Assembly: GCF_020523605.1 (NCBI RefSeq)
Contig: NZ_JAJAQI010000004.1
Span: 124,001-188,000 of the forward strand
Origin: Roseicella aerolata
GTDB taxonomy: Bacteria; Pseudomonadota; Alphaproteobacteria; Acetobacterales; Acetobacteraceae
Length of the DNA stretch: 64,000 nucleotides
Reading direction: 5' to 3'
Under the pieces are notes generated by a model, which saw only the letters and a list, made by a program, of their open reading frames with translations, was not told the origin of the DNA and searched no databases. Positions 53,622-61,355 of the stretch are shown in pieces. Both the position numbers and the translations under genes were made by a program. The stretch's first letter is position 1. Each line of letters begins with the position of its first letter.

Positions 53622-54103
53622 GGGCCGCAAGCCGAGCCGGCCCTGCGGCATGCCGCAGGCGGGTGGCCAGCGGGTGCCCGCCGGGCAGCAAGGCGCCCGG
53701 CGAAGCCCTGCGCCGCATGACCGCCTGAAGCGTGGGCCAGGCGCTCAGCCTTGCTCAGCGCCGGGCCGAAGCACCGACTGGTCATGGCGCGGATCGCCGG
53801 TCTGGACTTCGGGCAGGGGAGGGCAGGCAGCGTGTCGCCCCGGCCCGGGATCCGGCAGGGCGGGAGGAAGGCGCACCCCTCACTCGAGAAAGCGCGCTTC
53901 CGCGTGGAACGGGGCAGGTCGCCGCGGCGCGGGGCAGCCTCCCTCCAACCCGCCTTCGCGCAGGCCCGATGCCCAGGGCCGGCGATGGCGAAAGCCGGCT
54001 GGCTGCGGCGGATGCCCTTCGATCCTGAACGCCATCCGCCGCCTGTCATTGTCTCTGCGACAGATTCGCGCTCCGGGACGTTCACGCCCGGCGGCGATCC
54101 GGT
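53622..54103. other. 480-bp gene-free region between convergent genes
   Basis: It begins 20 bases after the helicase stop with an 18-base perfect palindrome CCTGCGGCATGCCGCAGG (53642-53659), then a smaller GGCGCT/AGCGCC repeat, and ends in repeat copy D (54005-54106). Open frames here lack ribosome-binding sites and family features; no gene is supported. Confidence 0.6.
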
Positions 54104-54106
54104 CTA
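54005..54106 (-). repeat. Paired-hairpin repeat, diverged copy D
   Basis: Minus-strand orientation. H1 starts with TAGACCGGATCGCC at 54106 and contains GGGCGTGAACG; H2 has arms GCGGCGGATG (54005-54014) / CATCCGCCGC (54033-54042). It aligns along its length with copy C. The first triplet, TAG, is the stop codon of the small gene at 54104-54403. Confidence 0.65.
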
Positions 54107-54403
54107 TCCGTCGACCCGCAGGATCTCCACCCCCGGTGGCGCGGTCAGCACCTCGCTGAAGGCGTGCATCCAGTCCTGCGCGGCCGTGTCGCCGCCGCGC
54201 TGGCGCAACTCCTCCAGCTGGTCGAGGCTGGTCAGTTCCACCTCGAATTGCAGGGCGGCGCCGCCCTGGCCGCGGGTGAGCGGCACCAGCAGCCGCGCCT
54301 TGTGGCCGGCTTCGTTCGCCGCCGCCACCTCGCGCCGGATGAAGTCGATCGCGCGCTGCCGGTTCATCGGCAGCACGTCATAGGAGAAGCGGGCGAGGTA
54401 CAT
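54104..54403 (-). CDS. Small conserved-looking protein downstream of dodecin (99 aa)
   Basis: MYLARFSYDVLPMNRQRAID begins a small alpha/beta protein with FEVELTSLDQLEELRQRG and HAFSEVLTAPPGVEILRVDG, reminiscent of ferredoxin-like monooxygenase or Dabb-type folds. I do not recognise a family with certainty. It starts 6 bases after the dodecin stop; the final dodecin codons (CTGGAGGAG) form its Shine-Dalgarno sequence. Its TAG stop is the first triplet of repeat copy D. Confidence 0.65.
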   Translation of the reverse strand: MYLARFSYDVLPMNRQRAIDFIRREVAAANEAGHKARLLVPLTRGQGGAALQFEVELTSLDQLEELRQRGGDTAAQDWMHAFSEVLTAPPGVEILRVDG

Positions 54404-54409
54404 GGCGGA

Positions 54410-54622
54410 TCACTCCTCCAGCGTGAAGCCGGCCTTCAGCGTGACCTGCGTGTGCTCGACCTTACCACCCTGGCCGACCGCGCCGCGGATCTGCGTCACC
54501 TCGAACCAGCGCAGGTGGCGCAGCGAGGCTCCGGCGCGGGAGATGGCGGTCTGGATCGCGGCATCGATCCCTTGAGGCGAGGAGCCGACCAGCTCGACCA
54601 CCTTATAGACATGCTCCGGCAT
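54410..54622 (-). CDS. Dodecin (flavin-binding/storage protein)
   Basis: A 70-residue dodecin: [20 protein letters not shown], then [21 protein letters not shown] with the Trp that stacks on the flavin, and [11 protein letters not shown]. Dodecins assemble into hollow 12-mers that bind riboflavin, FMN or lumichrome and buffer free flavin. GGGGAGGA precedes the ATG. First gene of a two-gene operon; divergent from glgX. Confidence 0.92.
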   Translation of the reverse strand: MPEHVYKVVELVGSSPQGIDAAIQTAISRAGASLRHLRWFEVTQIRGAVGQGGKVEHTQVTLKAGFTLEE

Positions 54623-54776
54623 GGCGATGTCCTCCCCATTTCCTGGCAGCGCTGGTGAAGCGCCGTGGCGGCGGGCTGGTTTCCCGCCCGGCATCAAACC
54701 TGCCCTGCTGCTGCACCGCGGAAACGAAGGCGCCAGAGCCTTGTTGTGATGCGGCAGAGCAGAAGGGACTGAAGCG

Positions 54777-57017
54777 ATGGATGCGCGAACCGAGATCGCA
54801 CAACCGAAGGTCATGCGGCGCTCGCGCATCCGGGAAGGCCTGCCCTTCCCGCTGGGCGCGACCTGGGACGGGCTTGGGGTCAACTTCGCCCTGTTCTCCG
54901 CCCATGCCACCAAGGTCGAGCTCTGCCTCTTCGACGATGCCGGGGAGCGGGAGCTGGAGAGGCTGGAACTGCCGGAGTTCACCGACGAGGTCTGGCACGG
55001 CTACCTGCCGGATGCGCGGCCCGGCACGATCTATGCCTACCGTGTGCACGGCCCCTACGAGCCCGAGGCCGGGCACCGCTTCAATCCCAACAAGTTGCTG
55101 CTCGACCCCTATGCCCGCGCCATCGTCGGCGACCTGCAATGGGGGCCGGAGGTCTTCGGCTATGTGCTGGAGAGCGGCGACGACCTGACCTTCGACGAGC
55201 GCGACAGCGCCGCCCTGATGCCGAAATGCCGCGTCATCGACCCGGCCTTCACCTGGGGGCGGGAGCGCAGCCCGGCCGTCCCCTGGGAGCGCACCATCTT
55301 CTACGAGACCCATGTGAAGGGCTTCACCAAGCTTCGCCCCGACCTGCCGGAGGAGATGCGCGGCACCTATGACGGCCTCGCCTCGCCCGAGGTGCTGGCC
55401 TATCTCCGCGGCCTCGGCGTCACCTCGATCGAACTGCTGCCGATCCACACCTTCGTCAATGACAGCCTGCTGCTGGACAAGGGGCTGACCAACTACTGGG
55501 GCTACAACACCATCAGCTTCTTCGCGCCCGCCCGGCGCTACGCCCGCAACCCGGCTTTCGCCTTCTCCGAGTTCAAGGAGATGGTGGCGCGGCTGCACGA
55601 TGCCGGGCTCGAGGTCATCCTCGACGTGGTCTACAACCACACGGCGGAGGGGAATGAGCGCGGCCCGACGCTGTCCTTCAAGGGCATCGACAATGCCAGC
55701 TATTACCGGCTGATGCCGCACGAGCCGCGCTACTACATCAACGACACCGGCACCGGGAACACCTTCAACCTCTCGCATCCGCGGGTGCTGCAGCTGGTGA
55801 CCGATAGCCTGCGCTACTGGGCGACCGAGATGCGGGTGGATGGTTTCCGCTTCGACCTCGCCACCATCCTCGGCCGGGAGCATTACGGTTTCGACGAGGG
55901 CGGTGGCTTCCTGGACTCCTGCCGGCAGGACCCGGTGCTGAGCCGCGCGAAGCTGATCGCCGAACCCTGGGATTGTGGCCCGGGCGGCTATCAGGTGGGT
56001 GGTTTCCCGCCGGGCTGGGCGGAATGGAACGACCGCTTCCGCGACACCGTCCGCGCCTTCTGGAAAGGCGACGAGGGGATGGCGGCGGAACTCGCCGCGC
56101 GCCTCACCGCCTCGGGCGACAAATTCGACCGCCGCGGCCGCAAGCCCTGGGCGAGCGTGAATTTCGTCACGGCGCATGACGGCTTCACGCTCAACGACCT
56201 CGTCTCCTACAACGACAAGCACAACGAGGCGAATGGCGAGGACAACCGCGACGGCCATTCCCACAACCTCTCCTGGAATCACGGCGCCGAGGGGCCGACC
56301 GAGGATCCCGAGATCCTCGCGCTGCGGGAGCGCCAGAAGCGCAACCTGCTGGCGACGCTGCTGCTGGCCCAGGGCACGCCGATGGTGCTGGCCGGCGACG
56401 AGTTCGGCCGCACGCAGAAGGGCAACAACAACACCTACTGCCAGGACAACGAGCTGAACTGGGTGGACTGGGCCGGGATCGACCAGGCCGGCCGCGACCT
56501 TGCCGCCTTCACGCGCAAGCTGATCGCCCTGCGGCAGGGTTTCGCGGTGCTGCGCCGCGCCCGCTTCCTCTCCGGCGCGCATGACGAGGGAGCGGGGGTG
56601 AAGGACGCCACCTGGCTCACGCCCGATGCGACCGAGATGGACCCCGAGCACTGGGGTGACACGAACACCCGTTGCTTCGGCCTGCTGCTGGATGGCCGTG
56701 CCCAGGCCACCGGCATCCGCCGTCCCGCTTCGGACGCCACGCTGCTGCTGGTGCTGAACGCGCATCACGACGTGGTGGAATTCTCCCTGCCGGAGCCCCC
56801 GGCAGGGCAGCGCTGGCTGCTGCTGGTGGATACCAACCGACCGGAGATCGAGGAGCCGGAGCCCTTCGAATTCGGCCATCCCTACCTAGTCACCGGCCGC
56901 TCCCTGCTCCTCTTCGTCCTGCGGCCGGAGCGGGGCGGCGGCGCCATCTTGGCCGCGGCGCGGGCGGCGCTGCTGGCCGGTACCTCCCCGCCGCCGCTGC
57001 CGAGCGGGGAAGGGTAG
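54777..57017 (+). CDS. glgX: Glycogen debranching enzyme GlgX
   Basis: A 746-residue GH13 isoamylase-type debranching enzyme. An N-terminal carbohydrate-binding domain ([24 protein letters not shown]) precedes the barrel with [10 protein letters not shown], the nucleophile Asp in [10 protein letters not shown] (about residue 355), the acid Glu in [15 protein letters not shown] and [26 protein letters not shown]. It removes alpha-1,6 branches from glycogen limit dextrins. No other glycogen genes are in the window. GAAGGG lies upstream of the ATG. Its TAG stop begins a truncated repeat (copy G). Confidence 0.93.
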   Translation: MDARTEIAQPKVMRRSRIREGLPFPLGATWDGLGVNFALFSAHATKVELCLFDDAGERELERLELPEFTDEVWHGYLPDARPGTIYAYRVHGPYEPEAGHRFNPNKLLLDPYARAIVGDLQWGPEVFGYVLESGDDLTFDERDSAALMPKCRVIDPAFTWGRERSPAVPWERTIFYETHVKGFTKLRPDLPEEMRGTYDGLASPEVLAYLRGLGVTSIELLPIHTFVNDSLLLDKGLTNYWGYNTISFFAPARRYARNPAFAFSEFKEMVARLHDAGLEVILDVVYNHTAEGNERGPTLSFKGIDNASYYRLMPHEPRYYINDTGTGNTFNLSHPRVLQLVTDSLRYWATEMRVDGFRFDLATILGREHYGFDEGGGFLDSCRQDPVLSRAKLIAEPWDCGPGGYQVGGFPPGWAEWNDRFRDTVRAFWKGDEGMAAELAARLTASGDKFDRRGRKPWASVNFVTAHDGFTLNDLVSYNDKHNEANGEDNRDGHSHNLSWNHGAEGPTEDPEILALRERQKRNLLATLLLAQGTPMVLAGDEFGRTQKGNNNTYCQDNELNWVDWAGIDQAGRDLAAFTRKLIALRQGFAVLRRARFLSGAHDEGAGVKDATWLTPDATEMDPEHWGDTNTRCFGLLLDGRAQATGIRRPASDATLLLVLNAHHDVVEFSLPEPPAGQRWLLLVDTNRPEIEEPEPFEFGHPYLVTGRSLLLFVLRPERGGGAILAAARAALLAGTSPPPLPSGEG

Positions 57018-57045
57018 GGCAGACCGCGGACGGGCGCGAACGGGC
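57015..57045 (+). repeat. Paired-hairpin repeat, truncated copy G (5' half of H1)
   Basis: TAGGGCAGACCGCGGACGGG followed by CGCGAACGGGC matches the first half of H1 (TAGAGCAGATCGCGGAGGGGCGTGAACG in two pieces) with four or five differences. The right arm and H2 are missing. TAG is the glgX stop. Confidence 0.4.
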
Positions 57046-57222
57046 ACCCCGCCGACTGTGCGGAGCGCCGTCGGCGGAGACCCTGTCGCCCCGCAGCCCG
57101 CGGTCGCGGGACGGCGCCGCCCGGCGATGGTCCGCGGGAACCCTGAGCCGGTCCGGCGGTTGCCGCCGGGCCGCGCAGGAGTTCACGGTGCCCCGTTCCT
57201 TCTCAATCGCCGCTGTCGTCTC

Positions 57223-59004
57223 GTGACCCTCGACCAGATCTTCGCCTTCTCCATCCTCGCCGGCACGCTCGGCCTCTTCGTCTGGGGCCGCATTCCCTAT
57301 GATGTCGTGGCCATGCTGGCGCTGCTCGCCGGCCTCGTCACCGGAATCGTCCCGGCGAAGGAGGCCTTCGCGGGCTTCGGGGACGACATCGTCGTCATCG
57401 TCGCCGGCGCCCTCGTCGTCAGCGCCGCGGTCGCGCGCTCCGGCGCGGTCGAGAGCGCCATGCGGCCGCTGCTGCCGCGCCTGACCTCCGCCAATACCCA
57501 GGTGCCGGTGCTGGTGGCGGCGGTGATGGTCGCCTCCGTCTTCACCAAGAATATCGGCGCGCTCGCGCTCTTCATGCCGGTCGCGCTGCAGATGGCGCGG
57601 CGGACCGGCACGCCGCCCTCGGCGCTGCTGATGCCGATGGCCTTCGCCTCCTTGCTCGGCGGCCTCGTCACCCTCATCGGCACCTCGCCCAACATCATCG
57701 TGGCACGAGTGCGGGAGGAGGTGCTGGGCCAGCCCTTCGGCATGTTCGACTATGCCCCGGTCGGCATCGCGGTCTCCCTTGCTGGCCTCGTCTTCCTCAC
57801 CTTCGGCTGGCGGCTGCTGCCGCGCGGCCGGCGGGCGCAGGCCTCGCTGCAATCCGCCATTGCCCTCGCGGATTATGCGACGGAGGCGGATGTGCCGCCG
57901 GAAAGCCCGGTGGCCGGGAAGGACATCGCGGCGCTGCAGGCGCTCTCCGATGGTGGGGTCACCGTTGCCGCCCTGCTGCGGGAGGGGGAGCGGCGGGATG
58001 CACCGGGCGACGACTGCCTGCTGCGCGCCGGGGACCGGCTGATCCTGGCCGGCGAGCCGGAGGCGCTGGAGGGGGTGGTGGCCCGTGCGAATCTTGTCCT
58101 GCACGCCGAGAAACATGCCCCCGACCCGACGCCGGAGCAGGAGCTGGCGGTGGTCGAGGGCGTGGTGACCGGGGAATCGCCCCTGGTCCGCGCGACGCCG
58201 GCCAGCGCGCGGCTGGCCGAGCGCTTCGGCGTCAGCCTGCTCGCGGTCAGCCGCCGCGGCGAGCGGATCGCGGAGCGACTGAACACGCTGCGGCTGCGCG
58301 CCGGCGATGTCATCATCCTCAAGGGCGAGGCCGATCGGCTGCCCGATGCCCTGGCCACGCTGCGCGTGCTGCCCCTGACCGAGCGCGAGATGCCGCTCGG
58401 CCGGAGCCGGCGGAGCCTCATCCCGGTGCTCGTGCTCGGCGTGGCGATGGCGGTTGTCGGGCTGAACCTGGTGCCCGTCGCGGTCGCCTTCTTCGCCGCC
58501 TCGGTCATTCTGCTGGTGGTCCGGGCGCTGTCGCCGGCGGAGGCCTACCAGGCGGTGGACTGGCCGGTGATCGTGCTGCTCGGCGCGCTGATCCCGGTCT
58601 CGGAGGCGGTGCGCAGCACGGGCGGGACGGACCTCATCGCCGGCTGGCTTTCCGGCGCGGTGGAGGGGCTGCCGGCGCTCGGCGCGCTCGGGCTGATCAT
58701 GATCGTCGCCATGGCGGTCACGCCCTTCCTGAACAATGCCGCGACGGTGCTGATGATGGGGCCGATCGCGGCCAGCCTGGCGCAGCGGCTGGGGCTGAGC
58801 CCGGATCCCTTTCTGATGGCGGTCGCCGTCGGTGCCGCCTGCGACTTCCTCACGCCCATCGGGCACCAGTGCAACACGCTGGTGATGGGGCCGGGCGGGT
58901 ACCGCTTCGGCGACTACTGGCGGCTCGGCTTGCCGCTTTCCATCCTCGTGCTGCTGGTCGGCGTGCCGATGATCGCCCTGGTCTGGCCGCTGGCGGCGGG
59001 GTGA
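57223..59004 (+). CDS. SLC13/ArsB-type anion transporter with two RCK_C domains
   Basis: A 593-residue membrane transporter. Hydrophobic helices at the N-terminus (IFAFSILAGTLGLFVWG, VAMLALLAGLVTGI) and the family motif LVTLIGTSPNIIVARVREE (about residue 155). A central soluble part of about 200 residues carries two TrkA_C/RCK_C-like domains (CLLRAGDRLILAGEPE, LRLRAGDVIILKGEAD), followed by more helices and FLTPIGHQCNTLVMGPGGYRFGDYW. Such proteins import sulfate, dicarboxylates or other anions. The GTG at 57223 was chosen for being just ahead of the first helix; its ribosome-binding site is weak. Confidence 0.88.
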   Translation: MTLDQIFAFSILAGTLGLFVWGRIPYDVVAMLALLAGLVTGIVPAKEAFAGFGDDIVVIVAGALVVSAAVARSGAVESAMRPLLPRLTSANTQVPVLVAAVMVASVFTKNIGALALFMPVALQMARRTGTPPSALLMPMAFASLLGGLVTLIGTSPNIIVARVREEVLGQPFGMFDYAPVGIAVSLAGLVFLTFGWRLLPRGRRAQASLQSAIALADYATEADVPPESPVAGKDIAALQALSDGGVTVAALLREGERRDAPGDDCLLRAGDRLILAGEPEALEGVVARANLVLHAEKHAPDPTPEQELAVVEGVVTGESPLVRATPASARLAERFGVSLLAVSRRGERIAERLNTLRLRAGDVIILKGEADRLPDALATLRVLPLTEREMPLGRSRRSLIPVLVLGVAMAVVGLNLVPVAVAFFAASVILLVVRALSPAEAYQAVDWPVIVLLGALIPVSEAVRSTGGTDLIAGWLSGAVEGLPALGALGLIMIVAMAVTPFLNNAATVLMMGPIAASLAQRLGLSPDPFLMAVAVGAACDFLTPIGHQCNTLVMGPGGYRFGDYWRLGLPLSILVLLVGVPMIALVWPLAAG

Positions 59005-59038
59005 GCGCCGCCAGACCCCCGGACATGCGCAATGACGC

Positions 59039-59248
59039 GCTCCTGGCGGATTGGCGGCCGGAACCGGACGGCAATCCGCCAGGAGCTAGGGGTTGCAGGC
59101 CAGCGTTGCGCTCCCGGGCGTTCACTCCCGTCCGCGATCCGCTCTACAGCGGATTGCGTTCAAGACTGAACGCCCATCCGCTGTAGACCGCTGTTTGTAG
59201 AGCAGATTCACGCTGCAGGGCGTTCACGCCCCTCCGCGATCTGCTCTA
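59039..59248 (-). repeat. Paired-hairpin repeat, tandem double unit (copy C and C')
   Basis: Read on the minus strand: H1 (59248-59198, arms TAGAGCAGAT / ATCTGCTCTA), H2 (59186-59144, arms CTACAGCGGAT / ATCCGCTGTAG), then a second H1 (from 59145, TAGAGCGGATCGCGGACGGG, right arm decayed) and a variant H2' (59086-59039) with the 15-bp stem GCTCCTGGCGGATTG / CAATCCGCCAGGAGC. It fills the gap between the convergent SLC13 and NDH-2 genes; the NDH-2 stop is its first triplet. Confidence 0.85.
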
Positions 59249-60673
59249 GATCGGGCTGCCCCGCCACTCGTCGCCGGCGGCCACGGGCTGCGGCGCCTTC
59301 GCCTCATGCGGCGCCGCGGCAGGCAGCCGCTCTGCGACCCGTATCCCCTCCGCCGCGGCGGCCCTCTCGCCCGGCATGGCGGTCGCGTTGCCGCCCGCCG
59401 GCTCCCGTCCCGTGATCAGCCGGGCCCCGCGCTGGAAGGTCAGATAGCTCCAGAGCCATTCGAAGGAGACGACGACGCGGCTGCGGAAGCCGATGAGGTA
59501 CCAGACATGGGCGATGCCCCAGAACCACCAGCCGATCAGGCCGGTGAGCCGAATGCCGTCCAGCGCCACCACGGCGGAGCGGCGGCCGATGGTCGCCAGG
59601 TCGCCATGGTGGCGGTAGGTGAAGGGCACCGTCTCCTCGGGGGCGGCCGAGCCGGCCGCGCGCGCGGCCAGCAGCCGCCCGACATGCCGGCCCATCTGCT
59701 TCGCGGCCGGCGCATTGCCCGGCACCGGCCGCCCCTTGGCATCGGTCACGGCAGCCAGGTCACCGACCACGAAGATCTCCGGATGTCCGGGCACGGAGAG
59801 GTCCGGCGCCACCTTCACCCGCCCCGCCCGGTCGCGCTCGGCGCCGATCCAGCCGCCGGTGGGGGAGGCCACGACGCCCGCCGCCCAGACGATGGTACTG
59901 GCGGCGATCCGCTCCTCCCCGCATTGCACGCCGGTCGCCTCGCACTCCGTCACCCGCGTGCCGGTCAGCACCTGCACGCCCATCCGCTCCAGCGAGCGGT
60001 GGGCGACGCGGCCGAGCTCCTCGGGGAAGGTCGGCAGGATGCGCGGCCCGGCCTCGATCAGCACGATGCGCGCCTGGGAGGGATCGATGCGGCGGAACTC
60101 CCGCGCCAGGGCGTGGCGCGCCAGCTCCACCATGGCGCCGGCCAGTTCCACGCCGGTCGGGCCGCCGCCGACCACGACGAAGGTCAGCAGGCGCCGCCGC
60201 TCGGCCTCATCCGCGGTGATCTCCGCCCGCTCGAAGGCCAGCAGCAGGCGCCGGCGGATGTCGGTCGCGTCCTCGATCTGCTTGAGGCCGGGCGCGACCG
60301 GCGCCCAGTCGTCGCGGCCGAAATAGGAATGCGTCGCGCCGGTGGCGAGCACCAGCGCGTCATAGGGCAGCGCCAGCTCGCCCGCATGGACGATGCGGGC
60401 GGCGGTGTCGATGCCCGTCACCTCCGCCATCACCACCTGCACGTTGCGCTGGCGGCGGAAGATGCTGCGGATCGGCCAGGCGATGTCGCCGGGCGAGAGC
60501 GCCGCCGTCGCCACCTGATAGAGCAGCGGCTGGAAGAGGTGGTGGTTGTGCCGGTCCAGCAGGGTGATGTCGGCCTCCGCGCGGGCCAGGGCCCGCGCGG
60601 CTTCCAGCCCGCCGAAGCCGGCGCCGAGGATGACGACTCGGGGGCGCGGCCTGGCAGGCTGGGGCGTGGTCAT
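59246..60673 (-). CDS. ndh: Type II NADH dehydrogenase (NDH-2)
   Basis: A 475-residue membrane-associated flavoenzyme passing electrons from NADH to quinone without pumping protons. First nucleotide-binding motif VVILGAGFGGLEAARAL (about residue 15, FAD), RHNHHLFQPLLYQVATA, second motif FVVVGGGPTGVELAGAM (about 165, NADH), WAAGVVASP, and VVGDLAAV near residue 300. The amphipathic/aromatic C-terminal segment GLIGWWFWGIAHVWYLIGF fits membrane attachment. A disordered Ala/Pro-rich tail of about 50 residues follows. Its ATG overlaps the stop of a small upstream gene (ATGA). The stop codon TAG is the first triplet of repeat copy C. Confidence 0.92.
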   Translation of the reverse strand: MTTPQPARPRPRVVILGAGFGGLEAARALARAEADITLLDRHNHHLFQPLLYQVATAALSPGDIAWPIRSIFRRQRNVQVVMAEVTGIDTAARIVHAGELALPYDALVLATGATHSYFGRDDWAPVAPGLKQIEDATDIRRRLLLAFERAEITADEAERRRLLTFVVVGGGPTGVELAGAMVELARHALAREFRRIDPSQARIVLIEAGPRILPTFPEELGRVAHRSLERMGVQVLTGTRVTECEATGVQCGEERIAASTIVWAAGVVASPTGGWIGAERDRAGRVKVAPDLSVPGHPEIFVVGDLAAVTDAKGRPVPGNAPAAKQMGRHVGRLLAARAAGSAAPEETVPFTYRHHGDLATIGRRSAVVALDGIRLTGLIGWWFWGIAHVWYLIGFRSRVVVSFEWLWSYLTFQRGARLITGREPAGGNATAMPGERAAAAEGIRVAERLPAAAPHEAKAPQPVAAGDEWRGSPI

Positions 60674-60924
60674 GCCCGGTCCTTGCCCGCGGCCTTGGGT
60701 CCTGCATCGCCCTCGGCAGCCTGGCCGGTGCGCTGACGGGCCAGCAGCTTCTCTGCCTCCGCCTCGGGGTTTGCGGCCGGCTTACCGCCTTCCGGGTGGA
60801 AGGGCTTCTCGCCGGTGCCCCAGGGCTGCGGCGCATCCTCCGGCGGCAGGGCGTGGCGGTCGCCGGGGCCGGCGGCATTCGGGCCCTGCTGCGTCGGCCC
60901 GCCCTTGCGCGTGCCGCCCATCAT
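60670..60924 (-). CDS. Small disordered hydrophilic protein (84 aa) coupled to NDH-2
   Basis: MMGGTRKGGPTQQGPNAAGP and a continuing Gly/Pro/Ala/Lys-rich, charged sequence (NPEAEAEKLLARQRTG) without hydrophobic segments. I do not recognise it. Its TGA overlaps the NDH-2 start codon and its own ATGATG overlaps the stop of the gene before it, so three genes are translationally chained. Coding status is supported by this overlap pattern. Confidence 0.55.
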   Translation of the reverse strand: MMGGTRKGGPTQQGPNAAGPGDRHALPPEDAPQPWGTGEKPFHPEGGKPAANPEAEAEKLLARQRTGQAAEGDAGPKAAGKDRA

Positions 60925-61160
60925 CGGCCGCCCCGTTTCACGGAGCCGGTCGGCGCACCGCCGGTCGCGCCGCCGCCGGTGCCGATACTGCCGAGGCCCG
61001 CGCCCGGCCCGCCGCCCGGCAGCGTGCCGCCGCGCTGCACGCCGGAGGCGATGCCATGCGCCCCGGTGGGCGCCCCGGTGGCCGGCTTGCTGCCCGCACC
61101 GACCTGCTCCGGCGGCGGATCCTTCTGCGTGGCCGGCTTGTCGTCATGCTCCTCAGCCAT
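60921..61160 (-). CDS. Small Gly-rich disordered protein (79 aa), first gene of NDH-2 chain
   Basis: MAEEHDDKPATQKDPPPEQV is followed by a Gly/Pro-rich stretch with GGTLPGGGPGAGLGSIGTGG and a basic end VKRGGR. No signal peptide or known domain; probably disordered. GAGGAG lies at a proper distance before the ATG at 61160. It opens the chain of three overlapping genes ending with NDH-2. About 195 bases separate it from the histidine kinase gene end. Confidence 0.55.
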   Translation of the reverse strand: MAEEHDDKPATQKDPPPEQVGAGSKPATGAPTGAHGIASGVQRGGTLPGGGPGAGLGSIGTGGGATGGAPTGSVKRGGR

Positions 61161-61355
61161 TGGCCTGCTCCTCATGCCGATGCATCCGCGCCGGATGCGC
61201 CCGGTCACCGTCGAACGTCCCCGATCCAGCAGGGATGCGAGGGCGGGCGGAATGGCCACCCCGTTCGGGCAGCGCCACGCGCACCTTCGCGCGCGCAGAC
61301 GCGGCATCGCAGGGACAGGGACCGGGTCGGGTACTCGCCCGGCCCTGCGCAGGCC

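Noticed and set aside
51483-53651. 722-codon minus-strand frame opposite the helicase
   Set aside because: Antisense to a gene with complete SF2 motifs; no domain of its own.
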